Notes under the pieces: generated by a model
What the model was told of the DNA's origin: nothing
Database searches by the model: none
What the model saw: only the letters and a program-made list of their open reading frames with translations
Source of the DNA: UBA12191 sp964422295
GTDB lineage: Bacteria; Planctomycetota; UBA8108; UBA1146
NCBI GenBank assembly: GCA_964422295.1
Contig: CAYRAM010000012.1
Span: 23,091 to 87,090 of the forward strand
Direction: 5' to 3'
Length of the DNA: 64,000 nt
In this document: positions 44,149-53,071 of the stretch, one piece after another
Numbering within the stretch: position 1 is the first letter of the stretch
Layout of the letters: each line of letters begins with the position of its first letter
Program-made: the position numbers and the translations under genes

Positions 44149-44961
44149 ATGAATGTCGCAGTTGAAACCCACACACACGGGCCCACCACCCCCAGAATTC
44201 CGGACTCGAGAGATCCGAACTCGAGAGATCACTCCCACTCTGTGGATCACCCCTATCCCTGGAGCGGTCGCCTCCTCGCTGGCACCATCGATGCCATGAT
44301 GCAAGCTCTCGACCTGCGCTGGTCAGGAGGAGAAAACGCCATCCTCGCATTGAAAAACCACGGCAATCTCGTCGTCACTTTTTGGCACGAGTGGGTTCTG
44401 CCCCTCAGTTTCACACTGAAATCAAACGGGTTCTGTGCTCTTACCAGTCGCCATCATGATGGCGCACGCCTCGGGTCAGCCCTCCGGTATCTCGGAGTGG
44501 AAGTTTGTCACGGATCCAGTACACGGGGTGGACTCAGGGGATTTCAGGAGTTGGAAGTTCTCGCCAAAAGAGGATTGTCACCCGTGATCTCCGTCGATGG
44601 TCCCAAAGGTCCACCTCGCATCGCAAAAGAGGGCGCAGCCGCTCTCGCCAGGCGCTTGAAGATCCCCATGATTCCGATAGGGTTCTCCGCCAACAGTCAG
44701 TTTCGGCTCAACACGTGGGATCGAATGATCGTTCCTTACCCTGGGACGAAAGCTCTCGTCGTGGTCGGTGATCCCGTCTTTCCCGGTGACCACCGAAGAG
44801 ACGATTCAGCCATATCCGGGGAACTCGGCACAGCCCTCAATCAGGCGACAGAAGATGCACAAAATGAGTTCAGCCAAAGGTGGCGCACAGGAACCGGCAC
44901 CTCTCCTTTGGGGAGCACGGGCCTCACTTCTGCAAAGCAACAAAGTCCAGATACGCCGTAA
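44149..44961 (+). CDS. DUF374 family lysophospholipid/lipid A acyltransferase-like protein
   Basis: About 270 residues. A disordered N-terminus with a 15-bp in-frame duplication (SRDP/SRDH) precedes the fold. LVVTFWHEWVLPLSF is the DUF374 WH motif. SRHHDGARLGSALRYLGVEVCHGSSTRGG and ISVDGPKGPPRIAKEGAAALAR are the conserved acyltransferase-like blocks. In other bacteria this family adds acyl chains or works near the Kdo-lipid A steps. Its last 38 bases overlap the 3' end of the convergent exported-protein gene. Confidence 0.87.
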   Translation: MNVAVETHTHGPTTPRIPDSRDPNSRDHSHSVDHPYPWSGRLLAGTIDAMMQALDLRWSGGENAILALKNHGNLVVTFWHEWVLPLSFTLKSNGFCALTSRHHDGARLGSALRYLGVEVCHGSSTRGGLRGFQELEVLAKRGLSPVISVDGPKGPPRIAKEGAAALARRLKIPMIPIGFSANSQFRLNTWDRMIVPYPGTKALVVVGDPVFPGDHRRDDSAISGELGTALNQATEDAQNEFSQRWRTGTGTSPLGSTGLTSAKQQSPDTP

Positions 44962-45835
44962 ATCTCTTCCCGCCCAGAAATTGGATGCGGAAGTCTTTGA
45001 CTCGCGACCACTCCGCGCTCCCTTGGCCCTTGAAATTTTTCAGGGGCACTTCGATGCGTTTTAATCCCCGGTGTGACTTCATTTGTGCGATGTAGGCATT
45101 TTGAACTGTGGTCACTTTTGACAAGCCTTCTTCACTGGATCCAGGCACGACAAAAACCAATTGGTAAGCAGAACCTCCTGCAGGCATATCGAGATACATC
45201 ACCAAGGATTTGTATGAATCCATGTTGCGTGGAAGAGTCTTGATCTTCAGTTCATGGGCTTTGGAACTGACTTTCCATTCCAGAGCGCGTTTCCCCTGCT
45301 GAACCAGCTTCGGATCATCGATGAACTTCTTGCCAAACTTTTCAGAATAGCGCTTGGAAACCCTTTCAAAGTCATCGAGGACCACAAACAGTTTCGATTC
45401 CATCTCAGTGAGAAATTTTTTGTACTCTGGGCCGATGGGTGACTGGGCAAAGCGTGGATAGTTTTTTGCCCCTATACGGTAGGCTGCCGACTCTTTGCCC
45501 AATTCTGCTTGCTTCTGTAAAGCATTCAGTTCGTTGGCACCTTCTGTCGCCAACATCCAATTATCGATGTACATGCGTGTGGTGCGATTCTTTGCCATTT
45601 TGCGTGCTGCTTTGAATTTCTCGACTGCCTTGGCGAACTCTTTTGCGTCAAAGGCACTGCGTCCCTCTGCCAGGAGAGTTGCCCCCTCCGGTTTCTTCCA
45701 TGCGAGGTCAGGAGTTTCCTGGGCTGGCAATCCTGCAGGCAACAACACCAAAAGTGCGATCGATGTCAGCACCACCAAAAGAGGGATTCTTGATGTGTTT
45801 GAATCCAAAGCCGATCCGGCTGCAGAAATGAGCAT
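44924..45835 (-). CDS. Exported protein with TPR-like and beta-rich parts
   Basis: About 303 residues. The signal peptide IPLLVVLTSIALLVLLPAGLPAQ ends in Ala-Gln, consistent with cleavage. A TPR-like helix pair follows (EGRSAFDAKEFAKAVEKFKAARKM), and the second half is beta-rich with strands such as YQLVFVVPGSS and KDFRIQFLGGKRFTAYLDFVAL, like a carbohydrate-binding sandwich. The ATG follows AAGGAG. Its function is unknown. The gene is downstream of an LpxL-type acyltransferase on the same strand. Confidence 0.78.
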   Translation of the reverse strand: MLISAAGSALDSNTSRIPLLVVLTSIALLVLLPAGLPAQETPDLAWKKPEGATLLAEGRSAFDAKEFAKAVEKFKAARKMAKNRTTRMYIDNWMLATEGANELNALQKQAELGKESAAYRIGAKNYPRFAQSPIGPEYKKFLTEMESKLFVVLDDFERVSKRYSEKFGKKFIDDPKLVQQGKRALEWKVSSKAHELKIKTLPRNMDSYKSLVMYLDMPAGGSAYQLVFVVPGSSEEGLSKVTTVQNAYIAQMKSHRGLKRIEVPLKNFKGQGSAEWSRVKDFRIQFLGGKRFTAYLDFVALQK

Positions 45836-45941
45836 GAGGTCTCCTTTTGTCTGCCATGAAACCGAGTCAAAACAGTCTTGGGCCATGGTAGTTGCGCCCC
45901 CCCGCTCGCTCAAGTCTGCACAAGGGGCTTCCCCAGGGCCA

Positions 45942-46916
45942 TCAACCTGTGACACGCGCTTTTCTGGCTCGAATCACCTCCGGAGTCGACTTCCAGCGGG
46001 GATGCATCCAGACCCATTGTTCCGGATGTCTGCGAATCGCTCGTTCGATAGACTGGTTCATTCTGAGGGTTAATTCGAGAACCTGGTCTTCAGGATCATC
46101 CTGAGGATCCAACTCCGTCACGCGGATAGGTTCATCCATCTCAAATCGATAGTGATCTGCGGTTTTGACCAAGTAATAGGGAAGCAGGATGGATCCGGTT
46201 TTCAGGGCCAACCGTGCCGGGGCAGCGGTTGTATGTGCCGTCTTGCCCAGAAATGGCACATGAAGCCCCTCCATCATTCGAATATCGAGATCGACCAGCA
46301 TCGTGACGAGTTGATTATCTCGCAGCAATCTCAAAACCCTGATCAGTGATTGGTCCTGATAGATCAGGCGAATGCCGAGACGCAAACGGATTCCTTCTAC
46401 AATTTTCTGTAGTGCCGTGTCTGAATACCGTTTGGCCAAAACCGAATATCCCATCTCGCCAGTGACCGCAGCCGCCATTTCCCATGCCCCAAGATGACCA
46501 GAGACACCGATGACCCCGCCTTCGCGGCAGTATGCAGCAATTTTTTGGCGAAACTCCTCAAGCCCCTCGATTTGGATTCCATTCAATTGATCATCGAAAA
46601 TCGGGCTCCCCCCACTTCGTGAAGAAAGACTGCACCCTGTCACGATGGTCTCACCCAGATGCAAAAAATTACTTCTGGCGATGGATCTGCGAGTGGTGGA
46701 ACTGAGCCCGGGGTCCAACTGCGCCAATTGCTGAATTGCACGACGTCGGTCGCGTTGCATCATGAGCCATGCAATGTGACCGATTCGTCGCCCCCAGCGA
46801 GGCGCAGATGCAGGCCCAGGAATGCAAAGGAGTGCCAGCAATCCACGCAAAATCACGCCTTGGCAGCTGTTCAGAACTTTCCTCGCCAAATTGGACAACG
46901 GATTCTCGCATTTCAA
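45942..46916 (-). CDS. lpxL: LpxL/HtrB-family lipid A acyltransferase
   Basis: Adds secondary acyl chains to lipid A. The 324-residue protein has an N-terminal hydrophobic helix (GVILRGLLALLCIPGPA). The catalytic HX4E motif lies in SGHLGAWEMAAAVTG (about 139-153), and LVDLDIRMMEGLHVPFLGKTAHTTAAPARLAL is the family block that follows. RHPEQWVWMHPRWKS near the C-terminus is also diagnostic. Several acyltransferases share this family, so the exact acyl chain and order are not known. Confidence 0.9.
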   Translation of the reverse strand: MKCENPLSNLARKVLNSCQGVILRGLLALLCIPGPASAPRWGRRIGHIAWLMMQRDRRRAIQQLAQLDPGLSSTTRRSIARSNFLHLGETIVTGCSLSSRSGGSPIFDDQLNGIQIEGLEEFRQKIAAYCREGGVIGVSGHLGAWEMAAAVTGEMGYSVLAKRYSDTALQKIVEGIRLRLGIRLIYQDQSLIRVLRLLRDNQLVTMLVDLDIRMMEGLHVPFLGKTAHTTAAPARLALKTGSILLPYYLVKTADHYRFEMDEPIRVTELDPQDDPEDQVLELTLRMNQSIERAIRRHPEQWVWMHPRWKSTPEVIRARKARVTG

Positions 46917-47009
46917 AACAGGTCAGAGACGCTTCCTATTTGGCTTGTAGACATGGCACAAACCCGTGCCGTGGGTATGATGAACCATGACACCGAACAG
47001 GAGGATGCC

Positions 47010-47387
47010 ATGATTCATGTCACCGAAGCCGCCGGCAAGGAGATCCTTCGGCTGACCAGCGAGAAGGAAGTGGGAGAAGAAGGCGGATTACGCCTTTTTG
47101 TCCAAGGAGGTGGCTGTGCGGGCATGTCCTATGGAATGGATGTTGTTGGAAAAGTGGACGAAAAAGATCGGGTCTTCGAAGTCGAAGGCGTACGGATCAT
47201 CGTAGATCCCAAGTCATGGCTCTTCCTCAATGGAACCACCGTCGATTTCAAGGAGTCCCTGATGGGGCGCGGATTTGTCTTCGAAAACCCCAATGCCAAC
47301 GGTGCCTGCGGCTGCGGAACATCCTTCAGTGTCGAGGAGACCCCTGCACCCGCTTCGACAGATACGGATCGCTGCTCAGGAAGTTGA
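47010..47387 (+). CDS. ErpA/IscA-type iron-sulfur carrier
   Basis: A-type Fe-S carrier of 125 residues. The three cysteines sit as expected: GGGCAGMSYG near residue 35 and CGCGTSF near 105-111. FLNGTTVDFKESLMGRGFVFENPNA is the conserved segment before the last Cys pair. The ATG follows AGGAGG at six bases. The C-terminus is extended by 15 Thr/Pro/Ser residues. It diverges from the LpxL gene across 93 bases. Confidence 0.93.
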   Translation: MIHVTEAAGKEILRLTSEKEVGEEGGLRLFVQGGGCAGMSYGMDVVGKVDEKDRVFEVEGVRIIVDPKSWLFLNGTTVDFKESLMGRGFVFENPNANGACGCGTSFSVEETPAPASTDTDRCSGS

Positions 47388-47425
47388 ATCTGCGAAATTG
47401 AATTTGCGAAATTGAATTTGAATCG
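47384..47425. repeat. 14-bp tandem repeat across the end of the ErpA-like gene
   Basis: TTGAATCTGCGAAA is followed by TTGAATTTGCGAAA, then a partial TTGAATTTGAATCG. The first copy covers the TGA stop. It lies between the convergent ends of the carrier and the E1 alpha gene. Confidence 0.85.
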
Positions 47426-47434
47426 AGTCGCCGT

Positions 47435-48526
47435 TCAGGCGAAGACGTCACCCAACATCTGATCCGGGTCGGGGGGATGCTGTTCCTTGCTGGACAATGC
47501 CTTTTCTGCCAAAGCCTCCACATGTGCAGTCTCTTCAGACTCCCAAGTTGCCAAGCGATCCGCCGCAGTCGCATCATCGCCGAAACGACTCGATATAAAC
47601 CAAGACTCGTAGCAACCGATCGGCTCCTTGAGTGCCCACTGATGAAAATCTGATTCCTTGAAGATCGCCCTGGCTTCCGCTTCATCGTGGGTTGCGTGAC
47701 CTCCAAAGCGAAAGGTCCGGGCGAGGATGACGACGGGTCCTTCCCCTTCGAGGCAGATTTCCCGTGCTCGCCTGACACAGGAGTGCACATCGAGGATGTG
47801 ATTTCCATCGCATTCAAGACCCGTCACCCCATAGGCGGCTGCCATGCTGCGCAAACTGTCATCAAGACGGGGATCTCTTCGGGTACCGAGAGCAACAGCA
47901 TTGTCTTGAACGATGACGATGAGGGGCAGGTTGCGAGATGACGCCAGCGACAATCCTTCGTGGACCGCTCCGGTACGCGTCGAACCGTCCCCGACCCAGG
48001 TGAGAGCCACCCGCTGCTCCTGACGCAACTGAAATGAGAGCGCAAAGCCAGCACACACAGGAACCAGATCACCAACATGGCTGATCGGTGCGACAACACC
48101 GTGACGAAGATCACCGAAGTGAAGATCACGCCCCTTGGTCAATCCATCCCCTGAAGCCAGATAAGAGCGGAACGATTCCTCCATCGGCAATCCGCGCTCA
48201 AATGTAGCAGCCGCATTGCGAATCATCGGCCCGACGACATCTCCATCAGCCAAGGCGTGACATGCTCCGACCGTCACCGCTTCCTCACCGGTCCCAAGCC
48301 ATGCTTTGGTGATCACTCCCGTTCGTACCCAGCGCTTGAGAGTAATGTCGTGAATCCTTGCACGAATGAGGCCCCGGTACAAATTTTCCAGCCCCGTCTC
48401 CCCAAGGGACTGAAGACTGGTCTCAATTTCGGGATCTTTCATGCGTTCAGCGTACTCCGCCATCGTCTCGGGATCCGCTTGCCAATCGCGATACTCAGGA
48501 GGGTCGTAAGCAGGATATATCTTCAT
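47435..48526 (-). CDS. Thiamine-diphosphate-dependent dehydrogenase E1 alpha subunit
   Basis: 363 residues of the 2-oxoacid dehydrogenase E1 alpha family. The ThDP motif runs from WVGDGSTRTGAVHEGLSLAS to VQDNAVALG. GRDLHFGDLRHGVVAPISHVGDLVPVCAGFA and TFRFGGHATHDEAEAR are typical, the latter near the phosphorylation-loop area of E1 alpha. A beta subunit is required in the classic enzymes but none is next to it. The ATG is favoured over one eight codons upstream because the upstream hydrolase stops just before it. Substrate could be pyruvate, branched-chain oxoacids or acetoin. Confidence 0.87.
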   Translation of the reverse strand: MKIYPAYDPPEYRDWQADPETMAEYAERMKDPEIETSLQSLGETGLENLYRGLIRARIHDITLKRWVRTGVITKAWLGTGEEAVTVGACHALADGDVVGPMIRNAAATFERGLPMEESFRSYLASGDGLTKGRDLHFGDLRHGVVAPISHVGDLVPVCAGFALSFQLRQEQRVALTWVGDGSTRTGAVHEGLSLASSRNLPLIVIVQDNAVALGTRRDPRLDDSLRSMAAAYGVTGLECDGNHILDVHSCVRRAREICLEGEGPVVILARTFRFGGHATHDEAEARAIFKESDFHQWALKEPIGCYESWFISSRFGDDATAADRLATWESEETAHVEALAEKALSSKEQHPPDPDQMLGDVFA

Positions 48527-48528
48527 GG

Positions 48529-49359
48529 TTACACAACCTCCCCAAGCCAATTTGTGATGATCCCCAATACCTCTTCGGCGTGTTCATGGGCTCCTTGATG
48601 GGGGTGGATCATGCCAAAGGTATGTCCCGCACCTTTGATGAGGACTTTTTGTGACAAGGGGTGCCGATCCTCATCGAACAATCGCTCCAGTGAAGCAGGA
48701 GGAACTGCAGGATCATCGGTGCCGTGAATTCCCAACACCGGAATATCGGTGGAAGCCAATGCCATTGCGGGATCATATCGGGATGAGTGAAGATCATAGT
48801 CTTCCAGCACAGCGGCATCCTGCTGCAACACTTCCCCTGTTCTCGCATTGACGATCTCACGGTACCCGCGATTGCGCCATTCCTCCACTTCTCCGGGAGT
48901 CAGACGCATCAGATCATGAGGAGTTCCGAGGGTGACGACTGCGCAAATCTCCTTGTGGAGCGCTGCAGCCAACGCGGCCACAATTCCGCCACGGGAGTGA
49001 CCAATCACGACCCATGGCTGACCGGTGACCAGGTTTTCCGACTTGAGCAAGGCGGACACATCCTCCAGATCGTGGCTCAGCGTCTGCAGGGCAAACTTTT
49101 CAGGCTCATCAAACTCGGTGAGTGCGGGTCCCACACCGCACATCGTGGGATTGATCGCTACGACCCGAAAACCCTTCGCAGAGATACTTCCGCAAAACCA
49201 TGGCCAGCCACCCCAGTCTTTGAACCCCTTGAAACCGGGAATAAAGATGACGGTCGCTGTTGCAACCGCTGAATCGGAGGGATCAAAGATGGAATAACGC
49301 AAACACCGATCCGCAGTGACCTGAAGTTCCCCATGATCGGTGGGCGTCAACGCGTTCAT
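48529..49359 (-). CDS. Alpha/beta hydrolase
   Basis: 276 residues with the esterase/lipase fold. The nucleophile elbow is GHSRGG (Ser about 121). The acid is in GTDDPAVP and the catalytic His in KGAGHTFGM. The N-terminal FIPGFKGFKDWGGWPWF supplies the oxyanion region. No signal peptide is present. The start overlaps the hisS stop as ATGA and the stop is two bases before the E1 alpha start, so hisS, this gene and E1 alpha form one transcript. Substrate is unknown. Confidence 0.9.
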   Translation of the reverse strand: MNALTPTDHGELQVTADRCLRYSIFDPSDSAVATATVIFIPGFKGFKDWGGWPWFCGSISAKGFRVVAINPTMCGVGPALTEFDEPEKFALQTLSHDLEDVSALLKSENLVTGQPWVVIGHSRGGIVAALAAALHKEICAVVTLGTPHDLMRLTPGEVEEWRNRGYREIVNARTGEVLQQDAAVLEDYDLHSSRYDPAMALASTDIPVLGIHGTDDPAVPPASLERLFDEDRHPLSQKVLIKGAGHTFGMIHPHQGAHEHAEEVLGIITNWLGEVV

Positions 49360-50672
49360 GAAGAGACTCGTCCTTCAGCAATCAATTTGATGGCGTCATC
49401 CAGTGTCACTTCTTCCTGGGAACCCGCATCCATATCGCGAAGTTGAACCGTTCCGGCACGAGACTCTTCTTCCCCTATGACAAAAACGTAGGGGATCCCT
49501 GACTTTTGGGCAAACTGCAATTGCTTTTTGACTTTGGCAGCCTTGGGGTAAACCAGGGTTTCGATTCCAGCGCCTCGCAATTTCGCAGCAGCGGCAAAAC
49601 TTGCTGGAGCAAGATCGTCAGAGAACTGGACAACCATTGCTCGTGCGGGCTGCTTGCGGTCTGAGAGCAGATTCAACTCCCCCAAGGCATAGAAGAGGCG
49701 ATCGATTCCGAGACTGATCCCAATAGCGGGAAGATCTTTCCCTGAGAACATTCCCACCAAATCGTCATACCTGCCGCCACTCATCACCGAACCGACCTCT
49801 GGCAACTCATCCAGGAATGTCTCGTACACGAGCCCCGTGTAGTAGCTCAGTCCGCGAGCGATGGCAGGATCGATCCGGCAGAATTCCGCAATACCCGAAG
49901 CCTCGACTATCTCAAGAATCTCCGCCATTCGTTCGATGGCACTGCTCGCCTCTTCATCCGTACCGACGATTGCTGAGAGATGTGCGAGTACTTCTTTGGG
50001 CTCTTCCTTTTCACAGAGAACCACTTCGAGAACCTTGTCGAGTCCTGAAGGATCCAAGCCAGGGATTGCTGTCACTTCTTCTCTAAACTTCTCCACACCG
50101 ATTTTTTCCAACTTATCGAGGACGCGTAAAAAATCGGCTTCGGCAGCCCCTTCGATTCCAACCAAACGACAAAGGGCTGTCAGAAGACCACGGTGATTGA
50201 TCCTCAATCGATATGCTTCGACACCGAGACGGTTCATGACCGCCGCACCGATGACGAGCATTTCCGCATCCGCTGCAGCAGTATCGATGCCGATGAGATC
50301 CACATCGCATTGCATGAACTCGCGAAAACGACCGCGGGCAGGTTTCTCTGCCCGCCAGACTGGGGCAATCTGATACCTACGGAAGGGCATACCGATCTCA
50401 CCATGCTCTGCAAGCACTCGGGCCAGCGGCACCGTCAGGTCGTAACGCAAGGCGACATCCCTGTCTCCGTTGTCGATAAACCGATACAGCAACATCTCGC
50501 CTTCGTCGCCATACTTTCCAGTGAGAACCTCAGCATATTCGAGTGCAGGGGTCATCAATGGAGGATAGCCATGCTGCTCGAAGACCTCTTTGACGGAAGT
50601 CAACATTCGCTCTTTTTGCAGCATTTCTCCGGGAAGGTAATCCCGGAATCCCTTCAGGCATTGAACCTTCAT
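49356..50672 (-). CDS. hisS: Histidyl-tRNA synthetase
   Basis: Class II synthetase of 438 residues. Motif 1 is in FRDYLPGEMLQKERML. Motif 2 is RRYQIAPVWRAEKPARGR. The histidine-specific loop and motif 3 are ARGLSYYTGLVYE and GISLGIDRL. The C-terminal anticodon-binding domain (ARAMVVQFSDDLAPASFAAA onward) is complete. It is the first gene of a three-gene unit with the hydrolase and E1 alpha gene. The ATG follows AGGATCC-type sequence with a weak ribosome site. Confidence 0.96.
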   Translation of the reverse strand: MKVQCLKGFRDYLPGEMLQKERMLTSVKEVFEQHGYPPLMTPALEYAEVLTGKYGDEGEMLLYRFIDNGDRDVALRYDLTVPLARVLAEHGEIGMPFRRYQIAPVWRAEKPARGRFREFMQCDVDLIGIDTAAADAEMLVIGAAVMNRLGVEAYRLRINHRGLLTALCRLVGIEGAAEADFLRVLDKLEKIGVEKFREEVTAIPGLDPSGLDKVLEVVLCEKEEPKEVLAHLSAIVGTDEEASSAIERMAEILEIVEASGIAEFCRIDPAIARGLSYYTGLVYETFLDELPEVGSVMSGGRYDDLVGMFSGKDLPAIGISLGIDRLFYALGELNLLSDRKQPARAMVVQFSDDLAPASFAAAAKLRGAGIETLVYPKAAKVKKQLQFAQKSGIPYVFVIGEEESRAGTVQLRDMDAGSQEEVTLDDAIKLIAEGRVSS

Positions 50673-50790
50673 AGGATCCTCCAGACCTTTGGCACTACTA
50701 TCGTGAGAAGCCCGGCCAAGGGCAAGTGGAAGCCAAGGGAGGGCATCAAATCGTGAACTTCAGGGTTGCCAGAAGTCTCTGCGAAGCCCC

Positions 50791-51975
50791 CTAGTGGACC
50801 AAACCCAGATCCCGACCCACTTCGGTGAAGACCTGAATGGCATGGGAAATCTGCTCTGTGGAATGCCCCGCTGAGATTTGCACCCGTATGCGAGCCTGAC
50901 CTTTGGGAACAACCGGGTAAGAAAATCCGACAACGAAAATTCCGCGCTCATTCATCGAGGTCGCCATCTCCATGGTTCTGCGCTCGTCCCCGATCATGAT
51001 GGGGACGATGGGATGATCACCTGCAGCAATATCAAATCCGGCAGCCTTCATCCCATCACGAAACTGCAGTGTATTGTCCCTGCTCCTCCGGACTCTTTCA
51101 GGCTCGGCATCGATCAGGTCGAGAACCCTGATTCCCGCCATGACGATGGAGGGTGCAAGAGTGTTGGAAAACAGATAGGGCCGTGAACGCTGACGCAATA
51201 GCTCGACGATTTCCTTGCAGCCACTGGTAAATCCTCCACTGGCTCCCCCAAGCGCTTTTCCGAGAGTGCTGGTGATGATGTCGACACGGTCCTGGACACC
51301 GAAATACTCGGGTGTCCCCCGACCTGTAGTTCCGACAAAGCCGGTCGCATGACTGTCGTCGACGACGAGAATCGCATCATGGCGATCACAAAGGTCGGCA
51401 ATCTCATCGAGAGGAGCAAGAACCCCATGCATGCTGAAGGCACCGTCCGTTACCACCAATCGAGATCTCGCCCCAGCTGATTCGACGAGACAGCGTTCCA
51501 GGTCCTTCATGTCCCTGTGCATGTATCGAAAGCGTGAGGCCTTGCACAATCGAACACCGTCGATGATCGATGCATGGTTGAGCTCGTCGGAAATCACTGC
51601 ATCCTCAGGCCCCAGTATTGTCTCAAAAAGCCCGGCATTGGCGTCGAAACAAGAGGTGTACAGAATGGTGTCCTCAGTGCCGAGGAAACTGGAAATCCGT
51701 TCCTCCAACTGCTTGTGAATATCCTGGGTACCACAGATGAATCGAACCGAACTCAAGCCGAACCCATGGGATTCCAGGGCCTTGCGAGCTGCACTGATGA
51801 TTTCAGGGTGACTGGAAAGCCCAAGGTAGTTGTTGGCGCAAAAATTGAGCGCTTCGCCATCAGCGGTGGAGATACTTGATCCCTGTGGAGACGTGATCAC
51901 CCTTTCCTGCTTCCACAGGCCCGCTTCTTCTATCCCTTGAAGTTCTTCGATGAATCGGTCACGGGCAGAAAACAT
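50791..51975 (-). CDS. kbl: Glycine C-acetyltransferase (2-amino-3-ketobutyrate CoA ligase)
   Basis: PLP enzyme that splits 2-amino-3-ketobutyrate with CoA into glycine and acetyl-CoA. The 394-residue protein has NFCANNYLGLSSHPEII, HGFGLSSVRFICGTQDIHKQLE, VVDDSHATGFVG and STLGKALGGASGGF with the PLP-binding Lys. All are signatures of the alpha-oxoamine synthase family, and the length fits Kbl. It follows tdh after 31 bases on the same strand. Together they make the two-step threonine breakdown route. Confidence 0.95.
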   Translation of the reverse strand: MFSARDRFIEELQGIEEAGLWKQERVITSPQGSSISTADGEALNFCANNYLGLSSHPEIISAARKALESHGFGLSSVRFICGTQDIHKQLEERISSFLGTEDTILYTSCFDANAGLFETILGPEDAVISDELNHASIIDGVRLCKASRFRYMHRDMKDLERCLVESAGARSRLVVTDGAFSMHGVLAPLDEIADLCDRHDAILVVDDSHATGFVGTTGRGTPEYFGVQDRVDIITSTLGKALGGASGGFTSGCKEIVELLRQRSRPYLFSNTLAPSIVMAGIRVLDLIDAEPERVRRSRDNTLQFRDGMKAAGFDIAAGDHPIVPIMIGDERRTMEMATSMNERGIFVVGFSYPVVPKGQARIRVQISAGHSTEQISHAIQVFTEVGRDLGLVH

Positions 51976-52006
51976 GGCTCACCCTCTCTCAAATCTTGGA
52001 TCCGAC

Positions 52007-53071
52007 TCAAACGCCTGCGGTGGCGGAATCCCCCCCCGGGAACATGACCACTTTTCCGCATTGCCCCGCACGGATCAGCTCAAAAGCAGTTTCATAATCC
52101 TCAAGAGCAATGCGATGGGTGACGATGGGTGATAGATCGAGTCCCTCCTCCAGAAGACGACTCATATCCTTCCAGGTATCCCAGACCTTACGTCCTATGA
52201 TTCCCTGCAGGATTGCCCCCTTGAAGATGACGTCGCGCGCCAGATCGAGAGAGACTCTGTCGGAGGGCACACCGAAGAAACGATAGTCCCCACCGCGAGC
52301 CAGGCACCTCAAGCCATCTTCGATGGCCTTGTCGTTTCCGGACATCTCAAAAACAACATCTGCACCCTTGCCCGCAGTCTTTTCCATGTAGGCATCGACC
52401 ACGTCGACGTCGACGGGATTCCAGGCGTCGTCAGCCCCCAGAACGCGAGCCAACTCCAGACGATAGGGCTGCACATCGATTCCGATGACTGATCTGGCTC
52501 CACACTTGCGAGCGATGGCGATACTGAAGAGTCCTGTCGGGCCGCAACCTGTGACAAGAACATCCTTGCCTGCGACGCTCCCGGCCATGGCAACATGGAC
52601 CGAGTTCCCCAATGGTTCCTGTAAAGTGGCGATCTCAACCGGCAAACCCTCCGGGGACTTCCACACGCACCGCTCCGGCATGACGATCTGCTCTGCAAAG
52701 CAACCATCCCGCTGGACACCGATGATCTTTTCATTTTCACAGATGTGGGCCTGACCGTCGGTGCAATGTCGGCAGGTTCCACAAAAAACATGGGATTCGG
52801 CTGCCACCCTGTCGCCAACCTTGAATCCGGTGACGGCAGATCCAACTTCGATCACTTCACCGCAGAACTCGTGACCTACGATCAGCGGCTGGGATACTTT
52901 TGATTGTGCCCAGCGATCCCAGTTGTAAATGTGGAGGTCGGTCCCACAAACGGAAGTCGCTTGCACACGGATTCTGACATCCCCCGAGTCCATCAAGGGA
53001 ATCGGTCTGTCTTCGAGAACCAGGCCCGGTTCAGGACCTGGCTTGACCAGGGCCTTCATCGTGTCACTCAT
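52007..53071 (-). CDS. tdh: L-threonine 3-dehydrogenase
   Basis: Zinc alcohol dehydrogenase of 354 residues that oxidises threonine to 2-amino-3-ketobutyrate. Catalytic zinc ligands are in SVCGTDLHIYNWDRW and GHEFCGEV. Structural zinc Cys residues are in FCGTCRHCTDGQAHIC. The NAD fold has GCGPTGLFSIA with a downstream acidic residue (IGIDVQPYRL). The DLHIYNWD segment is specific for Tdh. First of the tdh-kbl pair. A 439-base spacer separates it from the divergent secreted-protein gene. Confidence 0.95.
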   Translation of the reverse strand: MSDTMKALVKPGPEPGLVLEDRPIPLMDSGDVRIRVQATSVCGTDLHIYNWDRWAQSKVSQPLIVGHEFCGEVIEVGSAVTGFKVGDRVAAESHVFCGTCRHCTDGQAHICENEKIIGVQRDGCFAEQIVMPERCVWKSPEGLPVEIATLQEPLGNSVHVAMAGSVAGKDVLVTGCGPTGLFSIAIARKCGARSVIGIDVQPYRLELARVLGADDAWNPVDVDVVDAYMEKTAGKGADVVFEMSGNDKAIEDGLRCLARGGDYRFFGVPSDRVSLDLARDVIFKGAILQGIIGRKVWDTWKDMSRLLEEGLDLSPIVTHRIALEDYETAFELIRAGQCGKVVMFPGGDSATAGV

